The notes under the pieces are model-generated. The model was given only the letters and a program-made list of their open reading frames with translations. It searched no databases and had not been told where the DNA came from. A stretch of DNA of 64,000 bases, taken from the NCBI RefSeq assembly GCF_001687325.1, contig NZ_LZRD01000019.1:102715-166714 (forward strand), in the 5' to 3' direction. The stretch is from Streptomyces sp. PTY087I2. Its GTDB lineage: Bacteria; Actinomycetota; Actinomycetes; Streptomycetales; Streptomycetaceae. Both the position numbers and the translations under genes were made by a program. Every line of letters starts with the position of its first letter. The stretch's first letter is position 1. This document shows, in pieces, positions 17,676 to 26,641 of the stretch.

Positions 17676-19262
17676 ATGACTCAGCTGGACGCGCGGCCAC
17701 GGGCCGGAGACACGGTACGGGGAAGCGCCCCGGCCGACGGTGGCACGGGCAGCGGCGGCGTACGCGGCAAAGGGCTCGGCGGGAACTCCGTCGGGCTGAC
17801 GGGCAGTGCCGTCATCGGCATCTCCACCGTCGCCCCCGTCTACTGCCTGACCTCCACGCTCGGCTCCACCGCCGGCGAGGTCGGCGTACAGATGCCCGCC
17901 GTCTTCCTGGCCGGGTTCCTGCCGATGCTGCTCGTCGCGTTCGCCTACCGCGAGCTGAACAAGGCGATGCCCGACTGCGGCACCTCCTTCACCTGGACGG
18001 TGAAGGCGTTCGGCCCGCGCGTCGGCTGGATGTGCGGCTGGGGCCTCGTCATCGCGACGATCATCGTGCTGTCCAACCTGGCGGGCGTCGCCACCTCGTT
18101 CTTCTGGCTGCTGGCGGGCGAGGTCACGGGCAGCCCCGCGATCGCCGCCCTGGACGACAACAAGCTCGTCCACATCGGCACCTGCCTCGCCCTGATCGCC
18201 GCCGCCACCGCGATCAGCTACCGGGGGATGACCGCCACCAAGGGCATCCAGTACACCCTGGTCGCCCTCCAGCTCGCCGTCCTCGCGCTGTTCGTGACGA
18301 TGGCCCTGGACAAGGCCGGCAGCGGCGGCGCGGACTTCGCCACCTCGCTCGACTTCTCCTGGTCCTGGCTCAACCCGTTCGCCGTCCAGTCCTTCGCCGC
18401 CTTCACGGCCGGACTCTCCCTCTCCATCTTCATGTTCTGGGGCTGGGACACCTGTCTGACCGCCAACGAGGAGACCACCGGCAGCGACAGGACCCCCGGC
18501 CGCGCCGCGCTCATCGCCATGGTCGTCCTGGTCGGCTCCTACCTGGCCACCGCCGTCGCCGCCCAGATGGCCGTCGGCTCCGGCACCACCGGGCTCGGCC
18601 TCGCCAACCCGGGCACCGGCGAGAACGTCTTCGCCGCGCTCGCCGGGCCGGTCATGGGCTCCGGGCTCGGCGTGCTGCTCTTCGTCGCCGTCCTCGCCTC
18701 GGCCGCCGCCAGCCTCCAGACCACGTTCATCCCGGTCGCCCGCACGGTCCTCGCGATGTCGACGTACGAGGCGATGCCGGCCTCGTACGCCAAGGTCCAC
18801 CCCCGCTTCAAGACGCCCGGCCGGGCGACGGTCGTGGCGGGCATCGGCACCGGCGTCTTCTACACCGTGATGACGCTGGTCAGCGAGCACGTGCTGATCG
18901 ACACCATCTACGCGCTCGGCCTCATGATCTGCTTCTACTACGCGCTGACCGCCTTCGCCTGCGCCTGGTACTTCCGGGCCGAACTGACCCGCTCCGCCCG
19001 GGACCTGGTCTTCAAGGGCCTCTTCCCGCTGCTCGGCGGCATCCTGCTCGCCGCCGTCTTCGCCAAGACCCTCTACGACATGTGGGACCCGGCGTACGGC
19101 TCCGGCTCCTCGGTGTTCGGCGTCGGCTCGGTGTTCGTCATCGGGGTGGGGCTGCTGCTCCTCGGCGTGGTCCTGATGGTCGCGATGGAGCGCCGCAGCC
19201 CGGCGTTCTTCCGGGGCGAGGTACTGACGAAGGAGACCCCGGCGCTGGTGGTCGAGGACTGA
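17676..19262 (+). CDS. APC-family amino acid permease
   Basis: 528-residue multi-pass membrane protein with about 12 hydrophobic segments. It begins with a soluble Gly-rich stretch, then NSVGLTGSAVIGISTVAP, the first APC helix with its small-residue kink. It also contains FAYRELNKAMPDCGTSFTW, as in amino acid/polyamine/organocation carriers. The start is uncertain: ATG at 17676 opens the conserved part, while the frame stays open to a TTG at 17598; neither has a good ribosome site. Probable proton-coupled uptake or exchange of an amino acid or amine. Confidence 0.85.
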   Translation: MTQLDARPRAGDTVRGSAPADGGTGSGGVRGKGLGGNSVGLTGSAVIGISTVAPVYCLTSTLGSTAGEVGVQMPAVFLAGFLPMLLVAFAYRELNKAMPDCGTSFTWTVKAFGPRVGWMCGWGLVIATIIVLSNLAGVATSFFWLLAGEVTGSPAIAALDDNKLVHIGTCLALIAAATAISYRGMTATKGIQYTLVALQLAVLALFVTMALDKAGSGGADFATSLDFSWSWLNPFAVQSFAAFTAGLSLSIFMFWGWDTCLTANEETTGSDRTPGRAALIAMVVLVGSYLATAVAAQMAVGSGTTGLGLANPGTGENVFAALAGPVMGSGLGVLLFVAVLASAAASLQTTFIPVARTVLAMSTYEAMPASYAKVHPRFKTPGRATVVAGIGTGVFYTVMTLVSEHVLIDTIYALGLMICFYYALTAFACAWYFRAELTRSARDLVFKGLFPLLGGILLAAVFAKTLYDMWDPAYGSGSSVFGVGSVFVIGVGLLLLGVVLMVAMERRSPAFFRGEVLTKETPALVVED

Positions 19263-19316
19263 GGGCGCGGCGGGGCGGGGCCTCGGTCGCGGGCGGTCCG
19301 CTCGTACGATGAGGTC

Positions 19317-19685
19317 ATGACACGAGCTTCGGCGGGACGCCTGCTCCAGGTGGTCGGAATCGCTCATGGCGCGATCGGGGCGGTGATCTACCGCGATGTG
19401 TTCGCCGACATCGGGCGGGGGCCCGTCCTCGGCTCCGTCCCCGACCGGGGCGACCGGGCCGCCGCTTTCTGGTTTCTGGCCGCCACCCCCACGCTGTGGC
19501 TCGGCGGCCGGCTGCTGCGCTCGGCCGAGGAGCACGGGGACCTGCCGGCCCAGCGCGCGGCGGGCGTCGTCCTGGCCGCCGTCGGCGCGGTGGGCACGGT
19601 CGCCATGCCGAAGAGCGGCTTCCCGAGCCTGGTGGGGATCGGCGGGGTGCTGCTGCGCAGGTCGCTGCGGTCCACGGACGCGTAG
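19317..19685 (+). CDS. Small membrane protein, DUF6463-like
   Basis: 122 residues with about four hydrophobic segments (LLQVVGIAHGAIGAVIY, AFWFLAATPTLWLGG, AAGVVLAAVGAVGTVAM, VGIGGVLLR). The order and the PKSGF motif resemble the DUF6463 family of small integral membrane proteins. Function unknown. Ends just before a bidirectional hairpin shared with the convergent siderophore-interacting gene. Confidence 0.7.
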   Translation: MTRASAGRLLQVVGIAHGAIGAVIYRDVFADIGRGPVLGSVPDRGDRAAAFWFLAATPTLWLGGRLLRSAEEHGDLPAQRAAGVVLAAVGAVGTVAMPKSGFPSLVGIGGVLLRRSLRSTDA

Positions 19686-19710
19686 TCGCTGCGGTTCACG
19701 GGTGCGCAAA

Positions 19711-19738
19711 GGCCCCGGCGTTCTTGCTCGCCGGGGCC
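19711..19738. terminator. Bidirectional hairpin terminator
   Basis: Perfect 10-bp stem GGCCCCGGCG / CGCCGGGGCC with an 8-nt loop, between two convergent genes (stops at 19685 and 19762). Confidence 0.65.
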
Positions 19739-19761
19739 GCTCCGTGGTGGCCTCCCGGGTC

Positions 19762-20490
19762 TTACGGCCGCCAGTAACCCAGCGCGTTCACCCGGTCCTT
19801 GGGCAGGCCCAGCTCCTTGCGGAGGTACGTCGACAGGGTCCGGGTCGTCGACGTGTCGCAGGCGACCCAGACGTACGCGTCCGAGTGGTCCGCGCCCAGC
19901 GCCTCCGGCAGGGCCGCCTTCACCTCGGCGACCAGGTGTGCGCCCGCCTCGCGGCGCTCCACGTGGTGCAGGGTGTGGTGGGCCTCGTCGAGGCGGAACG
20001 GCAGTTTCCGGTCCTCCTCGTGCGCGGTCTCGAACCAGATCGTCGCCGGGGTCGACGGGATCGCGTCGAGCAGGGAGTTGATCGCGGGCAGCGCCGCCGC
20101 GTCACCGATCACGAAGAGCCGCTTCGGCGCGGGGTCGGGCAGCGTGAAGCCGGTGCCCTGGAGCGTCGCGTCGATCGTGTCGCCCGCCTCGGCCGTCTTC
20201 GCCCAGTCGCAGGCGGGGCCCTCGTGAAGGGCGAATTCCAGACTGAAGGTTCCGGCCTCGGGGTCCGGGTCGACGAGGGTGTAGGCGCGCTGATGCGGTT
20301 TGCCGGACTTCTCGAACCAGAGCCGCACCCACATCGTGGGGTGCGCCCCGCCGGTCGCGGCGAGCAGCCCGCCGTCCGTCAGGTGCACCCGGCGGAAGCG
20401 GTCGGTGACTTGCTCGGCACCGGTCACGGTGAACGTGAAATCCCGTCCCCGGAACAGTTTGAGAACGACGCCTTCCCAGCCATGTCCCAC
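19762..20490 (-). CDS. Siderophore-interacting protein (FAD-binding ferric reductase)
   Basis: 242 residues from a GTG at 20490 (GGGGAG four bases upstream); an ATG at 20532 is an alternative. FAD-binding SIP family: FTVTGAEQVTDRFRRVHL, QRAYTLVDPDPE for flavin binding, AKTAEAGDTI, LFVIGDAAALPAINSLL for NAD(P)H, and the C-terminal YWRP. It reduces ferric siderophore complexes in the cytosol to release iron. A perfect iron box lies about 50 bases upstream and is shared with the divergent acylase gene, so both are expected to be repressed when iron is plentiful. Confidence 0.85.
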   Translation of the reverse strand: MGHGWEGVVLKLFRGRDFTFTVTGAEQVTDRFRRVHLTDGGLLAATGGAHPTMWVRLWFEKSGKPHQRAYTLVDPDPEAGTFSLEFALHEGPACDWAKTAEAGDTIDATLQGTGFTLPDPAPKRLFVIGDAAALPAINSLLDAIPSTPATIWFETAHEEDRKLPFRLDEAHHTLHHVERREAGAHLVAEVKAALPEALGADHSDAYVWVACDTSTTRTLSTYLRKELGLPKDRVNALGYWRP

Positions 20491-20541
20491 GGTGCTCCCC
20501 ACCCTCTCCTGCCGCCCCGGCCCACTGCCCAAAGGGTCTCT

Positions 20542-20560
20542 TTAGGTTAGGCTAACCTAA
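20542..20560. promoter_or_regulatory. Iron box (DmdR1/IdeR operator)
   Basis: TTAGGTTAGGCTAACCTAA, a perfect 9-1-9 palindrome matching the consensus bound by DtxR-family iron repressors (DmdR1 in Streptomyces, IdeR in mycobacteria). It sits between the two divergent genes, so one repressor could control both. Confidence 0.95.
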
Positions 20561-20577
20561 ATCTCGGGGGCTGGGGA

Positions 20578-23472
20578 GTGGCTGAAAACCACCGGGAACA
20601 GGGGATGGGCAGAGCGATGACCGCTGACGTCGACAGCGAGAGACCTGGCGAGAGACCCGATCGGGCGCAGGGGGCCGTGGGCTACGAACTCTTCCGGGAC
20701 GACTGGGGAATCCCCCATCTGCGGGCCGCCGACGCCCTCGCGCTGGCCCGCGCCCAGGGTCACGCCACCGCCCTCGACCGGGCCTGGCAGCTGGAGACCG
20801 AACGGCACCGGGTGCTCGGTACCAGCGCCTCCCACCTCGGCGCGGAAGCCGTCGACTGGGACCGGTTCGTCCGGCGGGCCCGGATCGCCGACACCGCCCG
20901 CCGCTGCTTCGACCACCTCGCGCCGGAGACCGCCGCCTGGGTGACGGCGTACGTCGACGGCGTCAACGAGGGCCTTGCCGAAGGGGCCGAGCGGGCACCC
21001 GAGTTCGCCGCCGTGGGCCTCGCGCCCGGCCGCTGGGAGCCCTGGACCCCGCTGGGCGTCTGGCTCTCCACCCACATCCTGTTCGCGGGGTTCCCGACCA
21101 AACTCTGGCGCGAAGAGGTGGCCCGCCGGCTCGGCGAGGACCGGATGACCCTCTTCGCCACCGACGGCCCCGGCACGGCGGGCAGCAACGGCTGGCTGCT
21201 CACCGGCGCCCGCACCGCCACCGGAGCCCCGCTCGTCGCGGGCGACCCGCACCGCTTCATCGAGAACCCCGGCGTCTACCAGCAGATCCGCCTCGCCTGC
21301 CCCGAGTTCGACGTCGTCGGCCTCGCCGTCCCGGGCATCCCCGGCATCGCCCACTTCGGCCACACCGGCCATGTCGCCTGGGCGATCACCAACGCCATGG
21401 CCGACTACCAGGACCTCTACCGGGAGCGGTTGCACCGCACGCCGGACGGCGGAGTGGAGGCGCTCGGCCCGGACGGCTGGTACCGGGCCCACGCCCACAC
21501 CGAGACGATCGAGGTGGCGGGGGCGGAGCCGGAGCGGGTCGAGGTGATCGAGACGGACCGGGGGCCGGTGATCATCGGGGACGTGGCCGACGGTGAGGCG
21601 GCCCGTGCGCTCCTGTCGGCCGATGGCACCCGCTCCCGGCCCGGCGAGGCCGCTGACGGCCCTTTCATCAGCCTCCGCTACCCGCCCCGTGTCACCGGCG
21701 AGCTCGGCTTCGACGTGCTGCCCGCGCTGCTCCGGGCCCGTACGGTCGGCGACGTCGACACCGCCCTCGACCGCTGGGTCGAACCCGTCAACGTGGTCCT
21801 GGCCGCCGACACCGCCGGGGACACCCTCCACCGGGTCGCCGGGTACGTCCCCGTGCGCCCGTACGCCAACCGGCTGCGGGTCGTTCCCGCCGAGGACCCG
21901 GCGTACGCCTGGCGCGAGGGCGAGGCCGTCCCCCTGCCCCGTACCGAGGTGGACGGCTCCGACGGCTCGGGCGGAATCGCGGTCATGGCCAACGAGCGCG
22001 GCCTCGCCGCCCCGCTCGGCGTCGAGTTCGCACCCCCTCACCGGGCCCGCCGGATACGGGAGTTGCTCGGCGCGGGCACCGGCTGGACCCCCGACGCCCA
22101 GGCCGCCGTCCACACCGACACCCGCCTCGCCTCTTCCCGCCGACTGCTGTCCCTGCTCGCCTGGGCCCCCGGCCTCGGCCCCGCCGCCGAACGTCTCCGG
22201 GACCGGCTGCTGCGCTGGGACCGCCACATGGACGCGGACAGCACCGACGCGACCCTCTACGCCCGCCTGCGCACCGACGTCGTCCACCGGCTGGCCGCCC
22301 ACCCCGCGCTGAAGGGCGTCACGGGCGAGGACGACCCCTGGCGTTCGGCCGCCTACCCCGCCCTCTTCCGCCCCTGGCTCGCCGCCGTCCCCCGGATCGG
22401 CTACGCCCTGGAGAGCCTGCTCACCGTCGGACTCCTGCCGTACGAGGACCGGTTGGCGCTCGTCGCCGCCTCGGCCGAGGCCGTCGCGGCGGCGGCCGAG
22501 GAGACCCCGCCCGCCCCGTGGGGCGAGCTGCACCGGCTGTCCCCCTGGCAGGCCCTTCCGGGCGTCACGCCCGACGAGGAGGCGATCCGGCCGGGCGTCG
22601 CGGGCGACCACGACTGCGTGCTGTCCACCTCCAGCGTCCCCGGCGTCACCGACCTGTTCGCCCGGGGCCCGGCCGCCCGGTATGTCTGGGACCTGGCCCG
22701 CCGCGAGGACAGCCGGTGGGCGGTCCCGTTCGGCGCGTCCGGCATCCCCGGGTCCGCCCACCACCGCGACCAGACGCCCCTGTGGGTACGCGGCGAACTC
22801 GCCCCGGTCGTCACGGACTGGAACCTGCTGCACCGCACGACGCTTCACCGCACGACGCACCATCCCGAGGAGAACCCCGCCATGACCACTGACGAACCCA
22901 TCGCCCCCGCACTCCGCCCGGCCGTTCACGAGCAGAAGATCGAGGGCTTCGGGACCGTCCGCCTGGTCCCGGTCGTCCCGGCGGCCGACGCCGAGCTGCT
23001 GCACGGCTGGGTCACCGAAGAGCGGTCCCGCTTCTGGGGCATGGCCGACCACACCCGCGAACAGGTCCGCGAGATCTACGAGTTCGTCGACTCGCTGCCC
23101 ACGCACCACGCCTACCTCGCTCTGCTCGACGGGGTCCCGGCCGCGCTCTTCCAGACGTACGAGCCGGACGCCGACCCGGTCGGCGAGTGCTACGACGTAC
23201 AGCCCGGGGACTTCGGCGTCCACCTGCTGATCGGGCCCGCCGAGGGCGAAGGGGAGGTGAAGGGGTACACGGAGGCCCTGCTCACCGCGTTCATCGCCTA
23301 CGTCTTCAGCGACCCGGCCCACCTGCGGGTCATCGTGGAGCCCGACGCCCGCAACGAGAAGGCGATCGCCCGGATGGTCCGGATCGGGTTCGAGCTGGGC
23401 CCGGAGATCCAGAAGCCGGAGAAGACGGCCCGGCTCGCGTTCCTGACGAGGACGGCGCTGGGACTGGCGTAA
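20578..23472 (+). CDS. Penicillin acylase fused to IucB-like GNAT acetyltransferase
   Basis: 964 residues in one frame. Residues 1 to about 760 are an Ntn-hydrolase of the penicillin amidase family: GWGIPHLRA-like segment DWGIPHLRAAD, the nucleophile Ser203 in GTAGSNGWLL after the chain-cleavage site, then GDPHRFIENPGVYQQI. From Met769 the protein is an IucB/RhbD/MbtK-type acyl-CoA transferase (RSRFWGMADHTREQV, GYTEALLTAFI, VEPDARNEKAI), used in siderophore biosynthesis. The iron box 18 bases upstream implies a siderophore role, perhaps acylating and trimming it. The start is uncertain (GTG 20578, ATG 20605 or 20617). An internal ribosome site precedes Met769. Confidence 0.8.
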   Translation: MAENHREQGMGRAMTADVDSERPGERPDRAQGAVGYELFRDDWGIPHLRAADALALARAQGHATALDRAWQLETERHRVLGTSASHLGAEAVDWDRFVRRARIADTARRCFDHLAPETAAWVTAYVDGVNEGLAEGAERAPEFAAVGLAPGRWEPWTPLGVWLSTHILFAGFPTKLWREEVARRLGEDRMTLFATDGPGTAGSNGWLLTGARTATGAPLVAGDPHRFIENPGVYQQIRLACPEFDVVGLAVPGIPGIAHFGHTGHVAWAITNAMADYQDLYRERLHRTPDGGVEALGPDGWYRAHAHTETIEVAGAEPERVEVIETDRGPVIIGDVADGEAARALLSADGTRSRPGEAADGPFISLRYPPRVTGELGFDVLPALLRARTVGDVDTALDRWVEPVNVVLAADTAGDTLHRVAGYVPVRPYANRLRVVPAEDPAYAWREGEAVPLPRTEVDGSDGSGGIAVMANERGLAAPLGVEFAPPHRARRIRELLGAGTGWTPDAQAAVHTDTRLASSRRLLSLLAWAPGLGPAAERLRDRLLRWDRHMDADSTDATLYARLRTDVVHRLAAHPALKGVTGEDDPWRSAAYPALFRPWLAAVPRIGYALESLLTVGLLPYEDRLALVAASAEAVAAAAEETPPAPWGELHRLSPWQALPGVTPDEEAIRPGVAGDHDCVLSTSSVPGVTDLFARGPAARYVWDLARREDSRWAVPFGASGIPGSAHHRDQTPLWVRGELAPVVTDWNLLHRTTLHRTTHHPEENPAMTTDEPIAPALRPAVHEQKIEGFGTVRLVPVVPAADAELLHGWVTEERSRFWGMADHTREQVREIYEFVDSLPTHHAYLALLDGVPAALFQTYEPDADPVGECYDVQPGDFGVHLLIGPAEGEGEVKGYTEALLTAFIAYVFSDPAHLRVIVEPDARNEKAIARMVRIGFELGPEIQKPEKTARLAFLTRTALGLA
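22831..22858 (+). repeat. 13-bp direct repeat in the acylase/GNAT linker
   Basis: CACCGCACGACGC occurs at 22831-22843 and again at 22846-22858, a 15-bp period that encodes a duplicated HRTTL/HRTTH segment just before the transferase domain. In-frame duplication at the fusion joint. Confidence 0.8.
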
Positions 23473-23481
23473 CGGAGTCGT

Positions 23482-23505
23482 CGGCGTAACGGCGTAACGG
23501 CGTAA
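23482..23505. repeat. CGGCGTAA octamer tandem repeat
   Basis: Three head-to-tail copies of CGGCGTAA plus degenerate flanking copies, in the short gap between the fusion gene and the convergent Sel1-like gene. Confidence 0.7.
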
Positions 23506-23526
23506 CGTCGTTCTGGCGCAACGGAG

Positions 23527-24003
23527 TTACGGAGCCGGGTCCGCCCCGTCCGGGTGCAGCGCGCCGCCCGGGCGGAACAGCCGCTTGGCCACCGCGTGCC
23601 CGCGCTCCGCCGCCATCCGGAACCACGGCTCCGCCGCCGCCAGGCCCTCGCGCTGCTCGACCAGGCGGCCCAGCTCCCACATCGACTCCACGTCACCGGC
23701 CTTCACGGCCTGCCGCAGCAGCCGCTCGGCCGTGTCGGGGCGCCCCTCGGCCCGCGCGGTCAGGGCCAGCGTCCGCAGCCCCCGTACCGCCCGCGCGTCC
23801 CCGGCGGCGGCCGCGGCCGCCAGCGCGCGCGGATCGGCGGGGCGGCGGTAACGGTTCCCCAGGACCAGCAGGATCCCGAGCACCCACATGATCCAGCTCA
23901 GGCTGATCAGCGTGCCGTTGCCGGTGAACACCCCGGTCAGGCTCAGCGCGCCGCCCGCCGGCAGCAGGAAGTACCCCAGCCCCGGCCCCACTCCCGGTCC
24001 CAT
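23527..24003 (-). CDS. Membrane-anchored Sel1-like repeat protein
   Basis: 158 residues. The N-terminus carries two hydrophobic segments (GLGYFLLPAGGALSL and LISLSWIMWVLGILLVLG). The C-terminal half has Sel1/TPR-like helical repeats with the AERLLRQAVKAGDVESMWELGRL and PWFRMAAERGHAVAKRL patterns. Such repeats make protein contacts. The role is unknown; the layout suggests a small membrane-bound scaffold. The next gene upstream (24073) is on the same strand after a 69-bp gap. Confidence 0.75.
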   Translation of the reverse strand: MGPGVGPGLGYFLLPAGGALSLTGVFTGNGTLISLSWIMWVLGILLVLGNRYRRPADPRALAAAAAAGDARAVRGLRTLALTARAEGRPDTAERLLRQAVKAGDVESMWELGRLVEQREGLAAAEPWFRMAAERGHAVAKRLFRPGGALHPDGADPAP

Positions 24004-24072
24004 GCCCGCTCCTCTCCACCGGCCTCTTCGCCCGGCCTCTCCCGCCGAGCGCGCTTCGTCCCTTCCCGCCTC

Positions 24073-25692
24073 TCAGCCCGCCGTACCGGCCTTCGCGTCG
24101 AGGAAGACCGGATTGGTGAGCGCCGCGAACGCGCCCGGCAGCCCGGGAACGGCCGGTGCGTGCCGGACCTCGGCGCGCACGTACGCCGCGTGGGCGGGAG
24201 TCGTACGCCACTCCACCACGCCCGCGCCCGCCGCGGGCAGCGGGGTGGTCAGCAGGACCCCCTGATCGGTGACCAGGCGCACCGTGCAGTCGGCGGACGC
24301 ACCCGACACCTCCAGCCGTACGGTCACGGGAGCGTCCGCCGCCGCCCGCAGCCGCTCGCCGATGCCCGCGTGCCCGCCCCGCCCGTCCGTCACCGCGAAG
24401 GACAGGGTCAGGGCGGCGGACTCGGCGAGGTAGGAGCGGCCCGCCCGGATGCCCGCGAGGATCGCCCGCCGCGACAGGGACTCGGCCAGGACGACGGTCT
24501 GCGGGTGGCCGACCTGGTCCGGCTCGCGGTGGGCGTCGCTGTTGCCCATCGCGGGGAGCCAGCGCCCCGGCCGGTCGCCGCCGTCGTCCGCGTTCCGTAC
24601 GGCGGTCACCAGCGCGTTGTCCCACTCGGCGAGGGCGACCTCGTCGTCCGGGGTCCAGGGCCCGTTCCACACCTCGACCGCGTCCGCCTCCGCGAGGCCG
24701 AACTTCCAGTTGCAGCCGATGCAGGTAGCGTGCGGATGGGCGGGCACGACGAGCCCGCCGGCCCGCCGCACCTGGTGCGCGTACCGGCCGAAGCGGTGGT
24801 CGCGGGCCCGGTAGCGCCAGTCGACGAAGACGCCCGGGTCGGTGCCGACGGCCAGGACGTGCCCGTTGCGGGTGGTGATCTCCTCGCCGGTCAGGATCAG
24901 CAGGTCGTCGCCCCACAGCCCCTCCCACGCGGCGTGCGCGGAGGTGGTGTTGTGCTCGCTGCTGTTGATGAAGTCGAGCCCGGCGGCCCGCGCCGCGGCG
25001 GCGACCTCGGCCGGGGTGCGCCGCCCGTCGGAGTGGACGGAGTGGACGTGGCAGTCGCCCCGGTACCAGGCCCGGCCGCGCCCCTTGGCCCGCTCGGGCG
25101 GGTGGACCGGGGTGCGGGCGGGGGCCGGTTCGCCGAAGCGGAGGGTGACGGTCACCTCGTACGGGAGGCCCTCGGGGGCGACGGTGTAGGGGGCCAGGGC
25201 GATGTGCCAGGTTCCGGGGCGTACGGGGCCGGGGAGATAGCCGGGGGTCGCGTCGTCGGCCCGGACGAAGAACGAGGTGCGCGCCCCGCCGGACCAGCCC
25301 CGGAAACCGCGCCCGCCCAGGGCCGTACCGCGTTCGTCGAAGAGGCCGATGTCGAGCGCGTTGCCCTGCGTGCCGGGCGGGACGGGCGGTTTGCCGTACG
25401 CGTAGGAGACGGCGAACTCGGCCACGCCGCGCGGGACTTCGACCGGAAGGTACACATAGTCGGGCGATCCGACGGGCAGGGTCCCGCGTACGGTCCGGGT
25501 GCGGTGGGGGCCGTCGGGGCCGGACCCGGGGCGGTCCTCGGCTCGGGCGAAGCTCACGGGGGCCAACGTTAAGCCGGTGGCGGCGGTCGCGGCGAGGAGG
25601 CCGCGCCGGTTCATGGCGGTGTTCATCGCGGTGTTCATCGCGGTGTTCGTCGAGGTGTTCATGGCCGTCACGGTCTCGGATTTCGCCGACAT
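24073..25692 (-). CDS. Tat-exported CehA/McbA-type PHP metallohydrolase
   Basis: 539 residues. A twin-arginine signal MNRRGLLAATAATGL follows a repetitive N-terminus, so the enzyme is probably exported folded. After a beta-rich domain of about 120 residues comes a PHP phosphoesterase domain with the full ligand set: DCHVHSVHSDG, SSEHN, GEEIT, PAHPH and NSDAHR. Homologues hydrolyse esters, carbamates or phosphodiesters; substrate unknown. The start is ambiguous: Met codons at 25692, 25662, 25639, 25627 and 25615 are in frame and none has a clear ribosome site. I give the first; the shortest would begin exactly at the Tat signal. Confidence 0.8.
   Translation of the reverse strand: MSAKSETVTAMNTSTNTAMNTAMNTAMNRRGLLAATAATGLTLAPVSFARAEDRPGSGPDGPHRTRTVRGTLPVGSPDYVYLPVEVPRGVAEFAVSYAYGKPPVPPGTQGNALDIGLFDERGTALGGRGFRGWSGGARTSFFVRADDATPGYLPGPVRPGTWHIALAPYTVAPEGLPYEVTVTLRFGEPAPARTPVHPPERAKGRGRAWYRGDCHVHSVHSDGRRTPAEVAAAARAAGLDFINSSEHNTTSAHAAWEGLWGDDLLILTGEEITTRNGHVLAVGTDPGVFVDWRYRARDHRFGRYAHQVRRAGGLVVPAHPHATCIGCNWKFGLAEADAVEVWNGPWTPDDEVALAEWDNALVTAVRNADDGGDRPGRWLPAMGNSDAHREPDQVGHPQTVVLAESLSRRAILAGIRAGRSYLAESAALTLSFAVTDGRGGHAGIGERLRAAADAPVTVRLEVSGASADCTVRLVTDQGVLLTTPLPAAGAGVVEWRTTPAHAAYVRAEVRHAPAVPGLPGAFAALTNPVFLDAKAGTAG
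25613..25663 (-). repeat. 12-bp tandem repeat encoding MNTA start-codon run
   Basis: On the minus strand the unit ATGAACACCGCG is repeated about four times with one variant (ACGAACACC), encoding MNT-S-TNTA-MNTA-MNTA-MN. Every intact copy carries an in-frame ATG. Gain or loss of a unit would keep the frame. Confidence 0.8.
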
Positions 25693-25795
25693 ACGGCTTA
25701 CGTTGGCGCTTCGCACGGACGACGTACAGAAGGACGACGTAACAAGACGCCGTAGGAACGACGGCGACCACGGAGGTGTCACGGAGGTGGCTTCG

Positions 25796-26641
25796 ATGCG
25801 GATTTCCACCACGATCTTCCTCACCGACGAGACGGTGACCCCGGTCAGGCTCGCCCGCGAGCTGGAGCAGCGGGGGTTCGGCGGGCTGTATCTGCCCGAG
25901 CACACGCACATCCCGGTGAGCCGCCGCACGCCGTACCCGATGGGCGGTGACCTGCCCCGCGAGTACGGCCGCACGCTGGACCCGTTCGTCGCCCTCGGCC
26001 AGGCCGCCGCCGTCACCGAGCGCCTGGCCCTGGGCACCGGCATCACGCTGGTCGCCCAGCACGACCCGATCGACCTGGCCAAGCAGGCGGCCACCCTGGA
26101 CCATCTCTCCGGCGGCCGGTTCACGCTCGGCGTCGGCTACGGCTGGAACGTCGAGGAGGCCGCCGACCACGGGGTGGAGTGGGCGACGCGCCGGGACCGG
26201 GTCCGGGACCGGATGGCGCTGATGCGGGCCCTGTGGGCGGACGAGCCGGCCGGGTACGCGGGCGCGTTCGGGTCGGTGCAGGCGAGCGAGGCGCACCCGA
26301 AGCCGTTCCAGCGGCCGCGCGGCCCGGTCAACGGCCCGCGCACGCTGATCGGCGGCGGGGCGGGCCCGAAGCTGTTCGCGCACATCGCGGAGTACGCGGA
26401 CGGCTGGCTGCCCATCGGGGGCGGGGGTCTCACGGAGTCCCTGCCGAAGCTGCGGGCGGCGTGGGAGGAGGCCGGGCGCGATCCGAAGAGCCTCCAGGTG
26501 GTGCCGTACGCGGTTCAGCCGAGCCCCGGGAAGCTCGCCCACTACGCGGAGCTGGGCATCGAGGAGGTCGTGCTCCAGCTGCCCCCGGCGGACGAACCGG
26601 AGGTGCTGCGGACCCTGGACGCGTACGCCGCGTACCTCTGA
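25796..26641 (+). CDS. LLM-class F420-dependent oxidoreductase
   Basis: 281 residues from an ATG preceded by GGAGGTGG. F420-dependent LLM signature: FGGLYLPEHTHIPVSRR, GTGITLVAQHDPIDLAKQAATLDHLS split over the barrel strands, GYGWNVEEAADHG, and LIGGGAGPKLF. No membrane segment. Divergent from the PHP hydrolase, with the start codons 104 bases apart. Third LLM enzyme of the window; substrate unknown. Confidence 0.85.
   Translation: MRISTTIFLTDETVTPVRLARELEQRGFGGLYLPEHTHIPVSRRTPYPMGGDLPREYGRTLDPFVALGQAAAVTERLALGTGITLVAQHDPIDLAKQAATLDHLSGGRFTLGVGYGWNVEEAADHGVEWATRRDRVRDRMALMRALWADEPAGYAGAFGSVQASEAHPKPFQRPRGPVNGPRTLIGGGAGPKLFAHIAEYADGWLPIGGGGLTESLPKLRAAWEEAGRDPKSLQVVPYAVQPSPGKLAHYAELGIEEVVLQLPPADEPEVLRTLDAYAAYL

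Noticed and set aside
19762..23472. A desferrioxamine biosynthesis cluster
   Set aside because: Only the reductase and the acylase/transferase fusion are present. No lysine decarboxylase, N-hydroxylase or NIS synthetase gene lies nearby.
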